Of a stretch of DNA of 64,000 nt, positions 16,110 to 25,126 are shown piece after piece. A model generated the notes under the pieces. The model was not told where the DNA came from, did not search any database, and worked only from the letters and a program-made list of their open reading frames with translations. Source of the DNA: an uncultured Verrucomicrobiales bacterium. GTDB taxonomy: Bacteria; Verrucomicrobiota; Verrucomicrobiia; Verrucomicrobiales; Akkermansiaceae. The translations under genes were made by a program, and so were the position numbers. Numbering within the stretch: position 1 is the stretch's first letter; each line of letters opens with the position of its first letter. Location: the NCBI GenBank assembly GCA_937916135.1, contig CALFTQ010000051.1, forward strand, positions 1-64,000, in the 5' to 3' direction.

Positions 16110-18385
16110 TATTTCTTCCTGGGCTGAAGGTTCGGGTCAACCGTGGGGCCGGCGGGGGTGGTGTGCTTCACCTCCAGGGAGTAGATTTCACCCTTGAAGC
16201 TGCTGCCGAGTGTTTCCAGCGGCAACACGAAGGTGTTGATGAGCCCCTCGGGCTTGCGGTGGAAGCGGGTGAGCGTGCACTGGCCGGCAGGCTGACCGTT
16301 CAGGTAGAGCTGGGTGCTGCCGGGCTTGCCGATGAGTTTCAGCGTGACTTTCTCACCCACGGGCAGCTTGCAGTTGAAGGAGAATTCCATGCTGTCGCTG
16401 CGGCGGAAGCCGATGGTGCCATCGCTCAGCGCGGCGCAGAGCACACCGGAATCGCCTTTGAGCAGCACCTGTTCCTGGCCGGGGACGGGGGCTTCCTTGA
16501 GGGTGAGTTCCATGGTCAGCTCATAATCCGGGCCCATGCAGGGCTTGCCGATGGCGTACGGCAGAGAGGCCGGGGTGCAGGAGTAGGTGGCGCCATTCTC
16601 CCACAGGGCGTAGGGATTCACTCCCGGTACCTTGTTGATGGACTTGAGGAACTCCTTGTGCTCCGCATATTTGGTGGTTGTGGCATCGCTGCCCCACATC
16701 TTGCCGGCCAGCACATCCACGGAATTGGTAATCATGTGCCAGATATCGTAGGCCCCGTAGCCCACATAGCGCTGGTCAATCATGTCATTCCAGATACCGA
16801 AGGCGGCACCCAGCAGCTGCGGATGCCCGGTGGGCACCACTTCGCCTGCAATGTCATTGACCTTCCAATGCTCGTGCACCCAGCCGTGGCGGGCATCCAT
16901 GCGGTAATAGGGGGCAAAGGGCACGATGTAGAGGGCGCCGTCATTGGTGTTGATGACATCGAATCCCTGGTTGATGGAATCCCAGGCCTTGGCCCAGCCG
17001 CCGTTCCAGAGGTTCATCTGCACCCCCTTGGAGTGTACGGGAGTTTTGCCTTTCTTGGTGTTCAGACTGCCCCAGATGCGCGGGGTGTAGCCTTTACCCT
17101 GTACCACTTTCAGGATACCATCGGCATAGGCGCGGTAGTGCTCGGCATTGCCGTGGAACTCGTCAGCGCCCACATGCACTACATCGCAGCCATCGAACAC
17201 GGGCTTCTGGCCGTTCTGCGGCAGCAGGTATTCATCGAACACCGTCTCCACGAACTTCAGCGTTTCGGGGTTGCTGGCATCCAGCATTTCGCAGCCGCGC
17301 TTGTTGTGGCTCTTGTAGATGAGGTCGGGGCGCACGCGGGTGAAGGAAAGGGCGTGGGCGGGGGTGTCGAACTCCGGCACGATGTTTACGCCGTGCGCCT
17401 TGGCAAAGGCGATGAACTCGCGGAACTCGTCCTTGGAGTAGGAGAGGTCATCTGCGGTCAGCCGCGTGCCATTCTCACCCACCATATCAGATTCCAGACG
17501 GAAGGCAGAGTAGGATTTCTCGAAGGGGTTTTCTCCCTTGTCAACGTATTCTTCGTGGAAAATGTAATTATCATTCAGGTGAATGTGCAGGTCATTCATC
17601 TTGTACCAGGCCATGTACTTCACCACGTCCTTCACATAGCTCATGGGGATGGGCAGGCGGCCTACGTCGAAGAGGAAACTGCGCACCTGGTAGCGGGGAA
17701 TATCCATTGCGCTGCCACAGGGGGCTGAGCCGTTGCCCTTCTGCAGCATCTGCAGCACGGAGCGGGTGGCCCAGTACAGGCCGGTTTCCGTGGGGGCTCC
17801 GGCGGTAATGCCCTTGTCGGTGATGTCGAGGGTGTAGCCCTCCTTGCCGAGTGTGGCATTGTTGGTGATACCCAGGCGGATGTCTGCCTGTTCTCCGGCG
17901 GGTACCAGTTCCACCTTGCACTGGAGCATTTCTTCCAGCTCGGCGGCAAACTCGGGGGCAAACGGAACATCGGCTGCCACGCGCACAAAGGAACCCAGCT
18001 TGTATTCGCCGGTGCCGCCCACCCAGTTCAGCAGGGCGGGAAGTACCTGCGGAGCTGGATTGGCACCAGCTGCGGGATTCTGCGCACCGGGCACGGTGAC
18101 GTCATAATCGCGGGAAACGGCTTCCTCGCCATCCTTGCTGACCACGAAGCTGACCTTGACGGCAGTATCCGTAAGCGGCTGGGCAATGCTGCCGTCCGGG
18201 CGGATAATCTGCTCGTAGTCGGCACCCAGCAGGCGCACCTCTGCGCCCGGCACGGTGGGGAGCTCCAGTTTCTGCCCGGTGGTGCGCTGCACCACGGGGA
18301 GGTTATTTGCAATTTCCTGTAGAGTCTCTGCCATAAGCGGGGTTACGGAGAGAGCGGCCATCAATAAAAAGGTGGTCTTTCTCAT
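16109..18385 (-). CDS. Secreted GH20 beta-N-acetylhexosaminidase (copy 1)
   Basis: 758 residues with signal peptide MRKTTFLLMAALSVTPLMA. GH20 enzymes cleave terminal GlcNAc/GalNAc by substrate-assisted catalysis. Residues 45-100 form a small Ig-like domain ending in RDYDVTVPG. A GH20b-like domain follows (about 115-225). The TIM barrel has FDVGRLPIP, YKMNDLHIHLND and the catalytic pair D408-E409 in HVGADEFHG. The last 130 residues resemble a LamG-type jelly roll (ELTMELTL to GSSFKGEIYSLEV). It pairs with a close paralogue directly upstream. Its role in mucin glycan breakdown is inferred from the family and the GH35 gene nearby. Confidence 0.95.
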   Translation of the reverse strand: MRKTTFLLMAALSVTPLMAETLQEIANNLPVVQRTTGQKLELPTVPGAEVRLLGADYEQIIRPDGSIAQPLTDTAVKVSFVVSKDGEEAVSRDYDVTVPGAQNPAAGANPAPQVLPALLNWVGGTGEYKLGSFVRVAADVPFAPEFAAELEEMLQCKVELVPAGEQADIRLGITNNATLGKEGYTLDITDKGITAGAPTETGLYWATRSVLQMLQKGNGSAPCGSAMDIPRYQVRSFLFDVGRLPIPMSYVKDVVKYMAWYKMNDLHIHLNDNYIFHEEYVDKGENPFEKSYSAFRLESDMVGENGTRLTADDLSYSKDEFREFIAFAKAHGVNIVPEFDTPAHALSFTRVRPDLIYKSHNKRGCEMLDASNPETLKFVETVFDEYLLPQNGQKPVFDGCDVVHVGADEFHGNAEHYRAYADGILKVVQGKGYTPRIWGSLNTKKGKTPVHSKGVQMNLWNGGWAKAWDSINQGFDVINTNDGALYIVPFAPYYRMDARHGWVHEHWKVNDIAGEVVPTGHPQLLGAAFGIWNDMIDQRYVGYGAYDIWHMITNSVDVLAGKMWGSDATTTKYAEHKEFLKSINKVPGVNPYALWENGATYSCTPASLPYAIGKPCMGPDYELTMELTLKEAPVPGQEQVLLKGDSGVLCAALSDGTIGFRRSDSMEFSFNCKLPVGEKVTLKLIGKPGSTQLYLNGQPAGQCTLTRFHRKPEGLINTFVLPLETLGSSFKGEIYSLEVKHTTPAGPTVDPNLQPRKK

Positions 18386-18420
18386 GTCCTTTATAGTATC
18401 ATGTGCTGCGGGTAATGCAA
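18386..18420 (-). promoter_or_regulatory. Promoter of GH20 copy 1, leaderless arrangement
   Basis: On the minus strand: TTGCAT, 16 bp, TACTAT, then AAAGGAC and the ATG at 18385. Seven bases separate the -10 box from the start codon. Confidence 0.65.
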
Positions 18421-18448
18421 GTTAAAAATACCTGCCATGCCGGTGGGG

Positions 18449-20659
18449 TTATTTGACTTCGAGTCGGTAAATCTTGCCATTGAATGAACTACCAAGTGAT
18501 TCGAGCGGCAGGATAAATGTTGTCATGCGGCCATCCTGGCGCAGTGGGAAGCGCACATTTTCCGGTTCCCCGGCGGAAACACCGTCAATCAGTAGCTCGG
18601 TGCGGCCCATCTTGCCGATGAGCTCCAGCTTCACCTTTCTGCCCACGGGCAACTTTGCGTTGTAAGCGAACTCGATGGTATCGCTGCGGCGCAGGGTGAT
18701 GCGGCCATCCTTGCCGGCGGCCAGCAGCTGGCCCTGGCGGGAACCCAGCAGCACCTGCTCCTCGCCGGGGATGGGCTCACGGGGCATCAGCACCTCCATG
18801 GTCAGGTGGTATTCCGGCCCTTTGTTCCCCTTGCGCAGGCGCATGGGGGTGAGCCCGGGGGTGATGCTGAATGACTCATCATTCAGGTGCAGCGGGTTGC
18901 AGTAGGGAATCCTGTTGAGCTTTGCGGCCAGGGCCTGGTGCTCATCGTAGCTGCGGGGGGCGGTGGGCTGGCCCCACATTTTCTGCGAGAGCACATTCAC
19001 CATGTTGCCGATAGTTCCCCACAGGTCGATGGCACCATAGCCGCGGTGCAGGCGGTCAATCTCATCGTTCCAGATGGCGAAGACGGCACCCAGCAGCTGC
19101 GGGTGTCCGGCGGGCAGGGTTTCATGGCCGAATCTGTTGGGCACCCATTTTTCATAGAGACCCTTGCAGTTTTGGTCGGCCCGGTAGTAGCGGGCAAAGG
19201 GCACCACGTAGAGGTCTCGGTCGTAGGTGGTGATGACCTCGTAGCCCTCATTCACCGAATCCCAGGCACTGGCCCAGTCCTTGCTCCACAGGTTCATCTG
19301 CACTCCTTTGGCCCGCACCGGGGTATTGCCCTTCTTGGCCTTCAGGCTTCCCCAGATGCGCGGTGTGTGGCCGCGCTCCTGGATGTGCCCCAGCAAAGCA
19401 TCGGCAAATTGGCGGTAATCCTCCGCCGCGCCGAAGAATTCATCTGCCCCCACGTGCACCACCGGGCAATCCTCGAATGCGGGCTGCTTCCCTTGCAGGT
19501 ATTCATCCCACACCCTGCTTACAAAGCTCAGGGTTTCGGGGTTGGCGGCATCCAGCATTTCGCAGCGGCGCTTGGCGTGATTCATGGGCCCTTGGTAAAT
19601 CAGGTCCGGGCGGACCCGGGTGAAGGAAAGCGCGTGGCCGGGGACATCGAACTCCGGCACGATGTTCACGCCGCGAGCTCTGGCAAATTCCACCAGGTTG
19701 CGGAACTCCTTTTTGGTGTAGAACAGGTCCTGTGCGGTGAGTGCGGTGCCGTCCTGCCCCTTCATGTCGCTTTGCAGGCGGAAGGCAGAGTACGATTTCC
19801 TGAACGGATCTTCGCCGGCATCCACATAGTGCTCATGGAAGATGAAATTGTCGTTCAGGTGCAGCTGCAGGTCGTTCATCTTGTACCAGGACATCAGGCG
19901 CACCACGTCCTTGAGGTAATCCATGGGAATGGGCAGGCGCGCTACATCCAGCATGAAGCCGCGGACGCTATAGCGCGGAGCATCCCAGGCGCTGCCGCAG
20001 GGGAGTTCGGCCGGATTCTGCACCAGCATCTGCAGCAGGGTGCGCGAGCCCCAGTAGCGTCCGGTTTCCCCCGGAGCGGTTATGGTGACCCTGTCCTTTG
20101 TGATATTCAGCTTATAGCTTCCATCCGACTTGCCCTTGGTGGCGCCAAACCCTATGTGCGCCTTGTTGGGAGCCCCGAGTTTCACGGTGTATTCTTCCGG
20201 GAGCAGGGCATTCATTTCACGCACCAGTTCTGCGGCAAATGCATCCGGGCAGGCTACGATGATTTCCTTCGGAAGCTTGAATGCGCCCTTGCCACCGGAC
20301 CAGCTCAGAAGCTCAGGGATAATCTGCGGTTTCGGATTCGTGCCGACCTTGTTGCGCCCGGGCACGGTGATTTCGTAGTCGCGGCTGATGGCGGAGGCTC
20401 CATCCTTACTGAGTACAAAGCTGACTCGCACCGGGGTATCAGTCAGAGGTTTGCTGATATTGCCTTTGCTATCAATGATTTGTTCGTAATCCGTACCCAG
20501 CAGGCGTATCTGCGCGCCCTTGACTCGCGGGATAGCCAGCTTTTTGGAGCTTGCGGTGGGGGCTTTCACCTGCAGATTGTCTGCAATCTGCTGCAAATCG
20601 CTTGCCACCAGGGTGGTTGCTGAAAGGAAGGCAATGGAGAGAATGGTGCTCAGTCTCAT
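18449..20659 (-). CDS. Secreted GH20 beta-N-acetylhexosaminidase (copy 2)
   Basis: 736 residues from the ATG at 20659 (signal peptide MRLSTILSIAFLSATTLVAS). A longer frame to 20728 exists but its extra residues would hide the signal peptide. The domain order is the same as copy 1: Ig-like domain (to RDYEITVPG), GH20b, TIM barrel with LDVARLPIP, YKMNDLQLHLND and the catalytic HVGADEFFG, and a jelly-roll tail ending GSSFNGKIYRLEVK. Long stretches are identical between the copies, so this is a tandem duplication, but each has its own promoter. The insert lengths around the catalytic loop differ, which may change substrate range. Confidence 0.95.
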   Translation of the reverse strand: MRLSTILSIAFLSATTLVASDLQQIADNLQVKAPTASSKKLAIPRVKGAQIRLLGTDYEQIIDSKGNISKPLTDTPVRVSFVLSKDGASAISRDYEITVPGRNKVGTNPKPQIIPELLSWSGGKGAFKLPKEIIVACPDAFAAELVREMNALLPEEYTVKLGAPNKAHIGFGATKGKSDGSYKLNITKDRVTITAPGETGRYWGSRTLLQMLVQNPAELPCGSAWDAPRYSVRGFMLDVARLPIPMDYLKDVVRLMSWYKMNDLQLHLNDNFIFHEHYVDAGEDPFRKSYSAFRLQSDMKGQDGTALTAQDLFYTKKEFRNLVEFARARGVNIVPEFDVPGHALSFTRVRPDLIYQGPMNHAKRRCEMLDAANPETLSFVSRVWDEYLQGKQPAFEDCPVVHVGADEFFGAAEDYRQFADALLGHIQERGHTPRIWGSLKAKKGNTPVRAKGVQMNLWSKDWASAWDSVNEGYEVITTYDRDLYVVPFARYYRADQNCKGLYEKWVPNRFGHETLPAGHPQLLGAVFAIWNDEIDRLHRGYGAIDLWGTIGNMVNVLSQKMWGQPTAPRSYDEHQALAAKLNRIPYCNPLHLNDESFSITPGLTPMRLRKGNKGPEYHLTMEVLMPREPIPGEEQVLLGSRQGQLLAAGKDGRITLRRSDTIEFAYNAKLPVGRKVKLELIGKMGRTELLIDGVSAGEPENVRFPLRQDGRMTTFILPLESLGSSFNGKIYRLEVK

Positions 20660-20695
20660 ACTGTACCATCCTAGCAGAATTTTCTGCCTGGTCAA
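20660..20695 (-). promoter_or_regulatory. Promoter of GH20 copy 2, leaderless arrangement
   Basis: On the minus strand: TTGACC, 16 bp (AGGCAGAAAATTCTGC), TAGGAT, then GGTACAGT and the ATG at 20659. Eight bases separate the -10 box from ATG, supporting the 20659 start. Confidence 0.68.
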
Positions 20696-20818
20696 GCTAA
20701 AATGCGATATCAGAGATGCTGCCGCCATGGTGCTCCGCCTACTCTACTGGCGGGGATGGCTTCATCATTCGTGATTTTATAATTGCGGTACGGACCGTAA
20801 TTTACCCTGTTGCAGGAG

Positions 20819-22594
20819 TTAAGAGTGAAGATTGTGAGTGTGAGTAAAATGAATATTTTCATCAGATGGAGAAATGAAAGAGTCTGCAAGTTCTTTACCC
20901 GACGTGGTGGGGATGATAAAAAGCCCGAAACGGGCGCGGGTGCAGGCCGTGTAGAATTCCTTTATGTCGAAACCACGACTTTCGCCCAGCCCGATAACAT
21001 CTGTCACAATAATGTAGGCTGCTTCCTGCCCCTTGAATGATTTGATGGTTGAGGAGAAAATGTGAGTTGCGTCAGCCCGCCGGCAGGCAGCACGGCGTGC
21101 AGCGGCCTGTAACGGTGTTTCGTCAGAGGGGGCGGCAGCAAGCCCGGGAACCAGATTGAGAGAGCATCGCGGGTGACTGGTGCGCCACGGGGAGAGTACC
21201 ACGATATCGCGAGGGGATACGTTCTTATCATTTCCCAGCAGGCTTTTTATGATTGCCTGCACGTGTTGAGCCCGTTTTTCCGGTGTGTCTGCTGCGGGGG
21301 TGACGGTGACTCCGGCACCGGTCATGGGCAGAATATCGCTGTTTTGTTCAGCTACGGGGAGCATGGAGCGGCTGAAGTCGGCAATCTGGCGGGCATTGCG
21401 CAGGTTGTGGTGCAGGTGCAGGCGCGTGGGGAGTTCCGGCATCTGCTCATAGCGGTCATATAAATCCTGGTTCTTATCGGCAAAAATGTAGAATTTGCCG
21501 CCCGGTGCAAGCAGCCTTCGGATAATCTGCCACCAGCTACTGCGAAAATCCTGGGCTTCGTCTACAAAGATGGCATCGTAAGGGGATATCCCAGGGAGTA
21601 GTTCATTAATTTTCTGGATGGCATCGTCCGGTAATCGGTCGCCCTGTCCGGTGTAGTTGACTAGCTGGGCGAATCCGCCAGGGACAAGAATATGATGGAT
21701 GCAGAAATCATGGAAGGTGCTTACATGCAGTGCTTCGCCTTGCTCGGTCAGGAGCGGGTTCAGGAGCAATTCATCTGCCATGGCATGATTAAAGCAGAGC
21801 ACGAGCACGTGTGGGCTTCCATCCCGGGGGGCGAGGGAGGCCAGCCGCGCGGCCTCGGCACAAGCCATCACCGTTTTGCCACTGCCAGCACATCCTTCCA
21901 CGCGTATGCCCCCTGTGCTTTTGTACAGCGCAGGTAGCAGTTCGAGCAGGTTGGCGGCGGCCATATCCATCTCACGCAGGTAATTGGATATGCTGAGCTT
22001 GAAATGCACGCTGGGGGCCAGCATTTCTGCCACTTTCTGCATGCGCCGGGCAGACATGAGTTCTTTCTGCCCCAGAATGAACAGAGATTCCAGGCGGTGC
22101 TGCAATTGGCCAAGAGCATCCGCACCGCAGAGGTAGAGCGAATCAAAAGGAATATTATAGCCGTTTTGGACCACCGGGGTTGCCTGGGTGAGGATGGCCA
22201 TGTGGCGGTGCTCCGGCCAGCGCGCAGGGGTCTTGGGCAGGCAACCGCTGCGGGTGAGACTGCGCATGATTTTCTGCAGCGCAATGTTGGCTTGTTCGAG
22301 CGGGGCGTGAGTGTGGCGCTGCCATTCGTCTGCCTCGTGCCTGCGACTTTCCCACACGCCATCGCGGATTCTCGCCTGTGGCCAGTCCTTCACTTCGATG
22401 ACCACCAGTCCTCGCTCTGGCACCAGTACCACAAAATCCGCTTCGTAGTGTATGTAGCGGTCATGCTCCCGGTAATCTTCCTTGCAGCTGTGAAAAATCA
22501 CCCAATCCTGCGGGAGCAGAGCCATGGCCTCATAGACCATGCGTTCGCCTCGCTGCATATTCTGCACAGGAATTCGGGAATAGAGCTGCGCCAT
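20819..22594 (-). CDS. NERD nuclease-domain / UvrD-like helicase protein
   Basis: 591 residues. Residues 15-130 form a NERD domain with the nuclease-like core D53 in YEADFVVL and E67-V-K69 in VVIEVKDW. The SF1 helicase part has Walker A GCAGSGKT (234-241), VDEAQD (344-349), FADKNQDLY and late motifs including TIKSFKGQEA and YTACTRAR. No signal peptide. NERD-helicase proteins are thought to act in DNA processing, and some sit in defence islands (family knowledge). It is the last gene of the run that starts at clpP, only 6 bp after its upstream neighbour. Confidence 0.85.
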   Translation of the reverse strand: MAQLYSRIPVQNMQRGERMVYEAMALLPQDWVIFHSCKEDYREHDRYIHYEADFVVLVPERGLVVIEVKDWPQARIRDGVWESRRHEADEWQRHTHAPLEQANIALQKIMRSLTRSGCLPKTPARWPEHRHMAILTQATPVVQNGYNIPFDSLYLCGADALGQLQHRLESLFILGQKELMSARRMQKVAEMLAPSVHFKLSISNYLREMDMAAANLLELLPALYKSTGGIRVEGCAGSGKTVMACAEAARLASLAPRDGSPHVLVLCFNHAMADELLLNPLLTEQGEALHVSTFHDFCIHHILVPGGFAQLVNYTGQGDRLPDDAIQKINELLPGISPYDAIFVDEAQDFRSSWWQIIRRLLAPGGKFYIFADKNQDLYDRYEQMPELPTRLHLHHNLRNARQIADFSRSMLPVAEQNSDILPMTGAGVTVTPAADTPEKRAQHVQAIIKSLLGNDKNVSPRDIVVLSPWRTSHPRCSLNLVPGLAAAPSDETPLQAAARRAACRRADATHIFSSTIKSFKGQEAAYIIVTDVIGLGESRGFDIKEFYTACTRARFGLFIIPTTSGKELADSFISPSDENIHFTHTHNLHS

Positions 22595-22600
22595 GGGTCG

Positions 22601-23179
22601 TCAGGCCTTCTTTTTTTTGCTGGCTGTGCGTTTGCGGGGAGCAGCTGGCGCCGCTTTGCTGCTCTTTTTCTGTCTGCCTTTGGATTTGCGGGGGGAGGGT
22701 GCTGGTGCAGAAACTCCGCGTTCCTTCAGCCACAGCCAGAGCAGGAGACTGATGATGCCGCATCCCAGCAGCATGCAATTGCTGCCCCATATGAATTTCC
22801 ACTTGTTGATATGGGCCCGGCTGGGATCCAGCTCAGGGGTGATGACTTCCACCTGCTGACCCACGGTGTAGTCTGTATCGTCCGCATCCGTCATCATGCG
22901 GTCGATAAGCAGCCCGCTCGGTACGGTGTAGCGCACGATGGCCTGGTAGGAAGTGGAGCCGCCTAGTGCCAGGTTGCCGTGGCTCAGGGCTTCGCCTGTC
23001 GATTCAAAGGGCTTCTGCAGCACATCCGTCACAGTAGCGGTGACCACCACGGATTCGTGCACATACATGGCGGTGCGCAGCAGTTTGTACAGCGAGAATA
23101 TGGTGAGCAGAATGCCCAGCACCAGGAACAATCTGTTAGCCCGCGGGCCGACCAGTCGTTTGATAAAGGATTTAACCAT
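22601..23179 (-). CDS. Two-helix membrane protein with lysine-rich tail (DUF3592-like)
   Basis: 192 residues. One membrane helix (LFLVLGILLTIFSLY), a beta-rich exported domain of about 80 residues (VVVTATVTDV, GQQVEVITPELDPSRAHI), a second helix (CMLLGCGIISLLLWLWL), and a cytoplasmic tail of 45 residues rich in Lys, Arg, Pro and Ala. The topology and the GQ-V-V-Y/TP-DP pattern resemble DUF3592 proteins, whose function is unknown. The basic tail might touch nucleic acid or phospholipid (inference). It lies 5 bp after the preceding gene and 6 bp before the NERD-helicase. Confidence 0.65.
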   Translation of the reverse strand: MVKSFIKRLVGPRANRLFLVLGILLTIFSLYKLLRTAMYVHESVVVTATVTDVLQKPFESTGEALSHGNLALGGSTSYQAIVRYTVPSGLLIDRMMTDADDTDYTVGQQVEVITPELDPSRAHINKWKFIWGSNCMLLGCGIISLLLWLWLKERGVSAPAPSPRKSKGRQKKSSKAAPAAPRKRTASKKKKA

Positions 23180-23184
23180 AGATA

Positions 23185-24072
23185 TCAGTTGACAGCTACT
23201 CGGTGTTCAAAGGGTTCTACGCGCCCGCGCTCGGCGCAGCCGCGCGCCCAGTGCAGCACCACGGCAGTATCCGGCATGGCGGCAGCTGCCCGGGCAGAAA
23301 ATTCGCGATGACGCGGGCGGGCCAATGTGGTCTGCGGCAGACTGGCCAGCAGGGTGCGCGCATCATCTGTGCTGAGGCGGAAAATCTCATCTGCCCGCGG
23401 CATGGCGTCCATGGCGGGTTCATCGGCATCCAGACAGCGGATACCCACGCCGTAGCGGGCTGCCAGGTCGGTGAGTTCCTCCTCATTGGCCGCACCGGGC
23501 AGCAGGAGAAGCTCGCATTCCTGGGCCCACTGTCCGCAGGCCAGTGCGCGGAAAAAGGCCTGGCGGCAGCTTTCCTCGTCTTCGGCAAAGCCCACGCAGA
23601 TAGCGCGGAAGGAGAGCTCCTCCTGCCCATCTTCCATGATGTAGGCTCCCTCGGCATCCCAGGCCCCGGCGGGCCACTGAACGGCCACCAGGTCGGGGTG
23701 CCCCCAGCTTTCCTCTTCTTCTACCGGGTAGACGAATACGCCTTGACCGGCCGTGTCGTACAGGCGCACTGCCAGTGCCATGGCGCGGTGCAGCATGGTA
23801 TCTCCCTCGGCACTGCCGCCAAAGACGGTCTGCAGGCTGGGGGCGTCTTCATCACTGCGCAGGTAGTAGCCCTGGCCGTTTTCCACACGAGCCAGGCATG
23901 AGCCTGCATCCAGCACCATGAACGAGAACTGGGAGCGGAGCGAGTGGTCGGAATACGCCTCACCCAGCACGGCCCGCACCCGGGCAATCAGTTCCTTGCC
24001 CTTGATGGCGTTTTCTGCTTTCTCCGGAAGGAGGGTGGGCAGAATCTCGTCAAGTCTTTCTCGTAGTCCCAT
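23185..24072 (-). CDS. Hypothetical protein, possible HARE-HTH at the N-terminus
   Basis: 295 residues, cytosolic. Residues 20-75 (KGKELIARVRAVLG..SLRSQFSFMVLD..SCLARVENGQGYYLR) have the helix pattern and final beta-wing of HARE-HTH domains. The following GVFVYPVEEEESWGHPDLVAVQWP recalls the start of the alpha/beta part of COG2958/HrgA-like proteins. The remainder is alpha/beta and ends with a basic segment. These resemblances are weak and from reading only. It lies 2 bp after tsaD and is the first of three accessory genes attached to the Clp unit. Confidence 0.5.
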   Translation of the reverse strand: MGLRERLDEILPTLLPEKAENAIKGKELIARVRAVLGEAYSDHSLRSQFSFMVLDAGSCLARVENGQGYYLRSDEDAPSLQTVFGGSAEGDTMLHRAMALAVRLYDTAGQGVFVYPVEEEESWGHPDLVAVQWPAGAWDAEGAYIMEDGQEELSFRAICVGFAEDEESCRQAFFRALACGQWAQECELLLLPGAANEEELTDLAARYGVGIRCLDADEPAMDAMPRADEIFRLSTDDARTLLASLPQTTLARPRHREFSARAAAAMPDTAVVLHWARGCAERGRVEPFEHRVAVN

Positions 24073-24074
24073 GG

Positions 24075-25124
24075 TTATTTGCGGAGCTGCACGCCGGCAA
24101 GTTTGAGGTTCGGGTCAACAGGGGTATCGAGCGGGGAGAAATCGCCGGATCTGGCACGGAGCAAGCCGGCAAAGGCAATCATGGCGGCATTGTCAGTGGT
24201 CAGGCTGTTCGGCGGCAGAATGAGCTCGATGCGGCGGCGTTCGCACATATCCTGCAGCTGGGAGCGCAGTCCGCGGTTGCAGGAAACACCGCCGGAAACG
24301 GCCAGCACCTTGTGGCGGCTCTTGCGCAGAGCCTTCATGGCCTTGTGCAGCAGCACATCGATGATGGCCTGTCGCACCCCTGCGCAGAGGTCGCACATGG
24401 TCTGCTCGTCCAGATCATGCGGGTTGCCGCTTTCTACCAGTTTGGGCAGGGTGTAGAGCACGGCGGTCTTCAAGCCGGAGAAGGAGAAATCCAGGTGGTC
24501 TTCGTGCATCATGGGCCGGGGCAGCTTGAAGCGCTCAGGGTCACCCCGCTCGGCCAGTTTGTCAATCTCCGGCCCACCGGGATAGGGTAAATCCAGCATC
24601 TTGGCCACTTTGTCGAACGCCTCGCCGGCTGCATCATCGCGGGAGCGCCCCAGCAGTGTGTAATCGCCGGGGCCTTTCACATCAATGAGCAGACTGTGCC
24701 CCCCACTCACTACCAGGCTGAGGTGGGGCACCAGACCGGCGGGGTGGGTGATGAAGGGGGAGAGCATGTGCCCCTCCAGGTGGTTAACGGCCACAAAAGG
24801 CTTGCGGGCTGCCAGTGCCAGGGCCTTGGCGGCAGTGTTGCCTACCAGCAGGGCGGCCACGAGCCCGGGGCCGGCGGTGCTGGCAAACACATCCACCTGG
24901 TGAACGCTGCGGTTGGCTTTATCCAGCGCCTCGCGAAGCACGGCAGGCAGGTTGGCGGAGTGGTTGCGCGAAGCGAGTTCGGGAATCACACCGCCGTACA
25001 TGCGGTGCAGGGGAATCTGGGTGGAGATGACTGAGCTGAGCAGCTGCGGCTGCCCGCTGCCGGTGTCCTCGATGAGGGCCACGGCGGTTTCATCACAACT
25101 CGACTCGATTCCCAGTACCAGCAT
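24075..25124 (-). CDS. tsaD: tRNA N6-threonylcarbamoyladenosine transferase TsaD
   Basis: 349 residues. TsaD transfers the threonylcarbamoyl group to A37 of ANN-decoding tRNAs. Family marks are the start LVLGIESSCDETAVAL, the metal histidines H115 and H119 in NHLEGH, VVSGGHS, and AVSGGVSCN. The length is normal. It starts 2 bp after the clpX stop with no Shine-Dalgarno sequence. Confidence 0.97.
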   Translation of the reverse strand: MLVLGIESSCDETAVALIEDTGSGQPQLLSSVISTQIPLHRMYGGVIPELASRNHSANLPAVLREALDKANRSVHQVDVFASTAGPGLVAALLVGNTAAKALALAARKPFVAVNHLEGHMLSPFITHPAGLVPHLSLVVSGGHSLLIDVKGPGDYTLLGRSRDDAAGEAFDKVAKMLDLPYPGGPEIDKLAERGDPERFKLPRPMMHEDHLDFSFSGLKTAVLYTLPKLVESGNPHDLDEQTMCDLCAGVRQAIIDVLLHKAMKALRKSRHKVLAVSGGVSCNRGLRSQLQDMCERRRIELILPPNSLTTDNAAMIAFAGLLRARSGDFSPLDTPVDPNLKLAGVQLRK

Positions 25125-25126
25125 GA

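Noticed and set aside
16163..17728. 521-codon open frame on the + strand opposite GH20 copy 1
   Set aside because: Lies wholly antisense to a well-supported GH20 gene; rich in His/Gly/Val as expected from the complement of a GC-rich gene, with no domain.
18887..20623. 578-codon open frame on the + strand opposite GH20 copy 2
   Set aside because: Antisense shadow of the paralogue with the same composition; no start context or domain.
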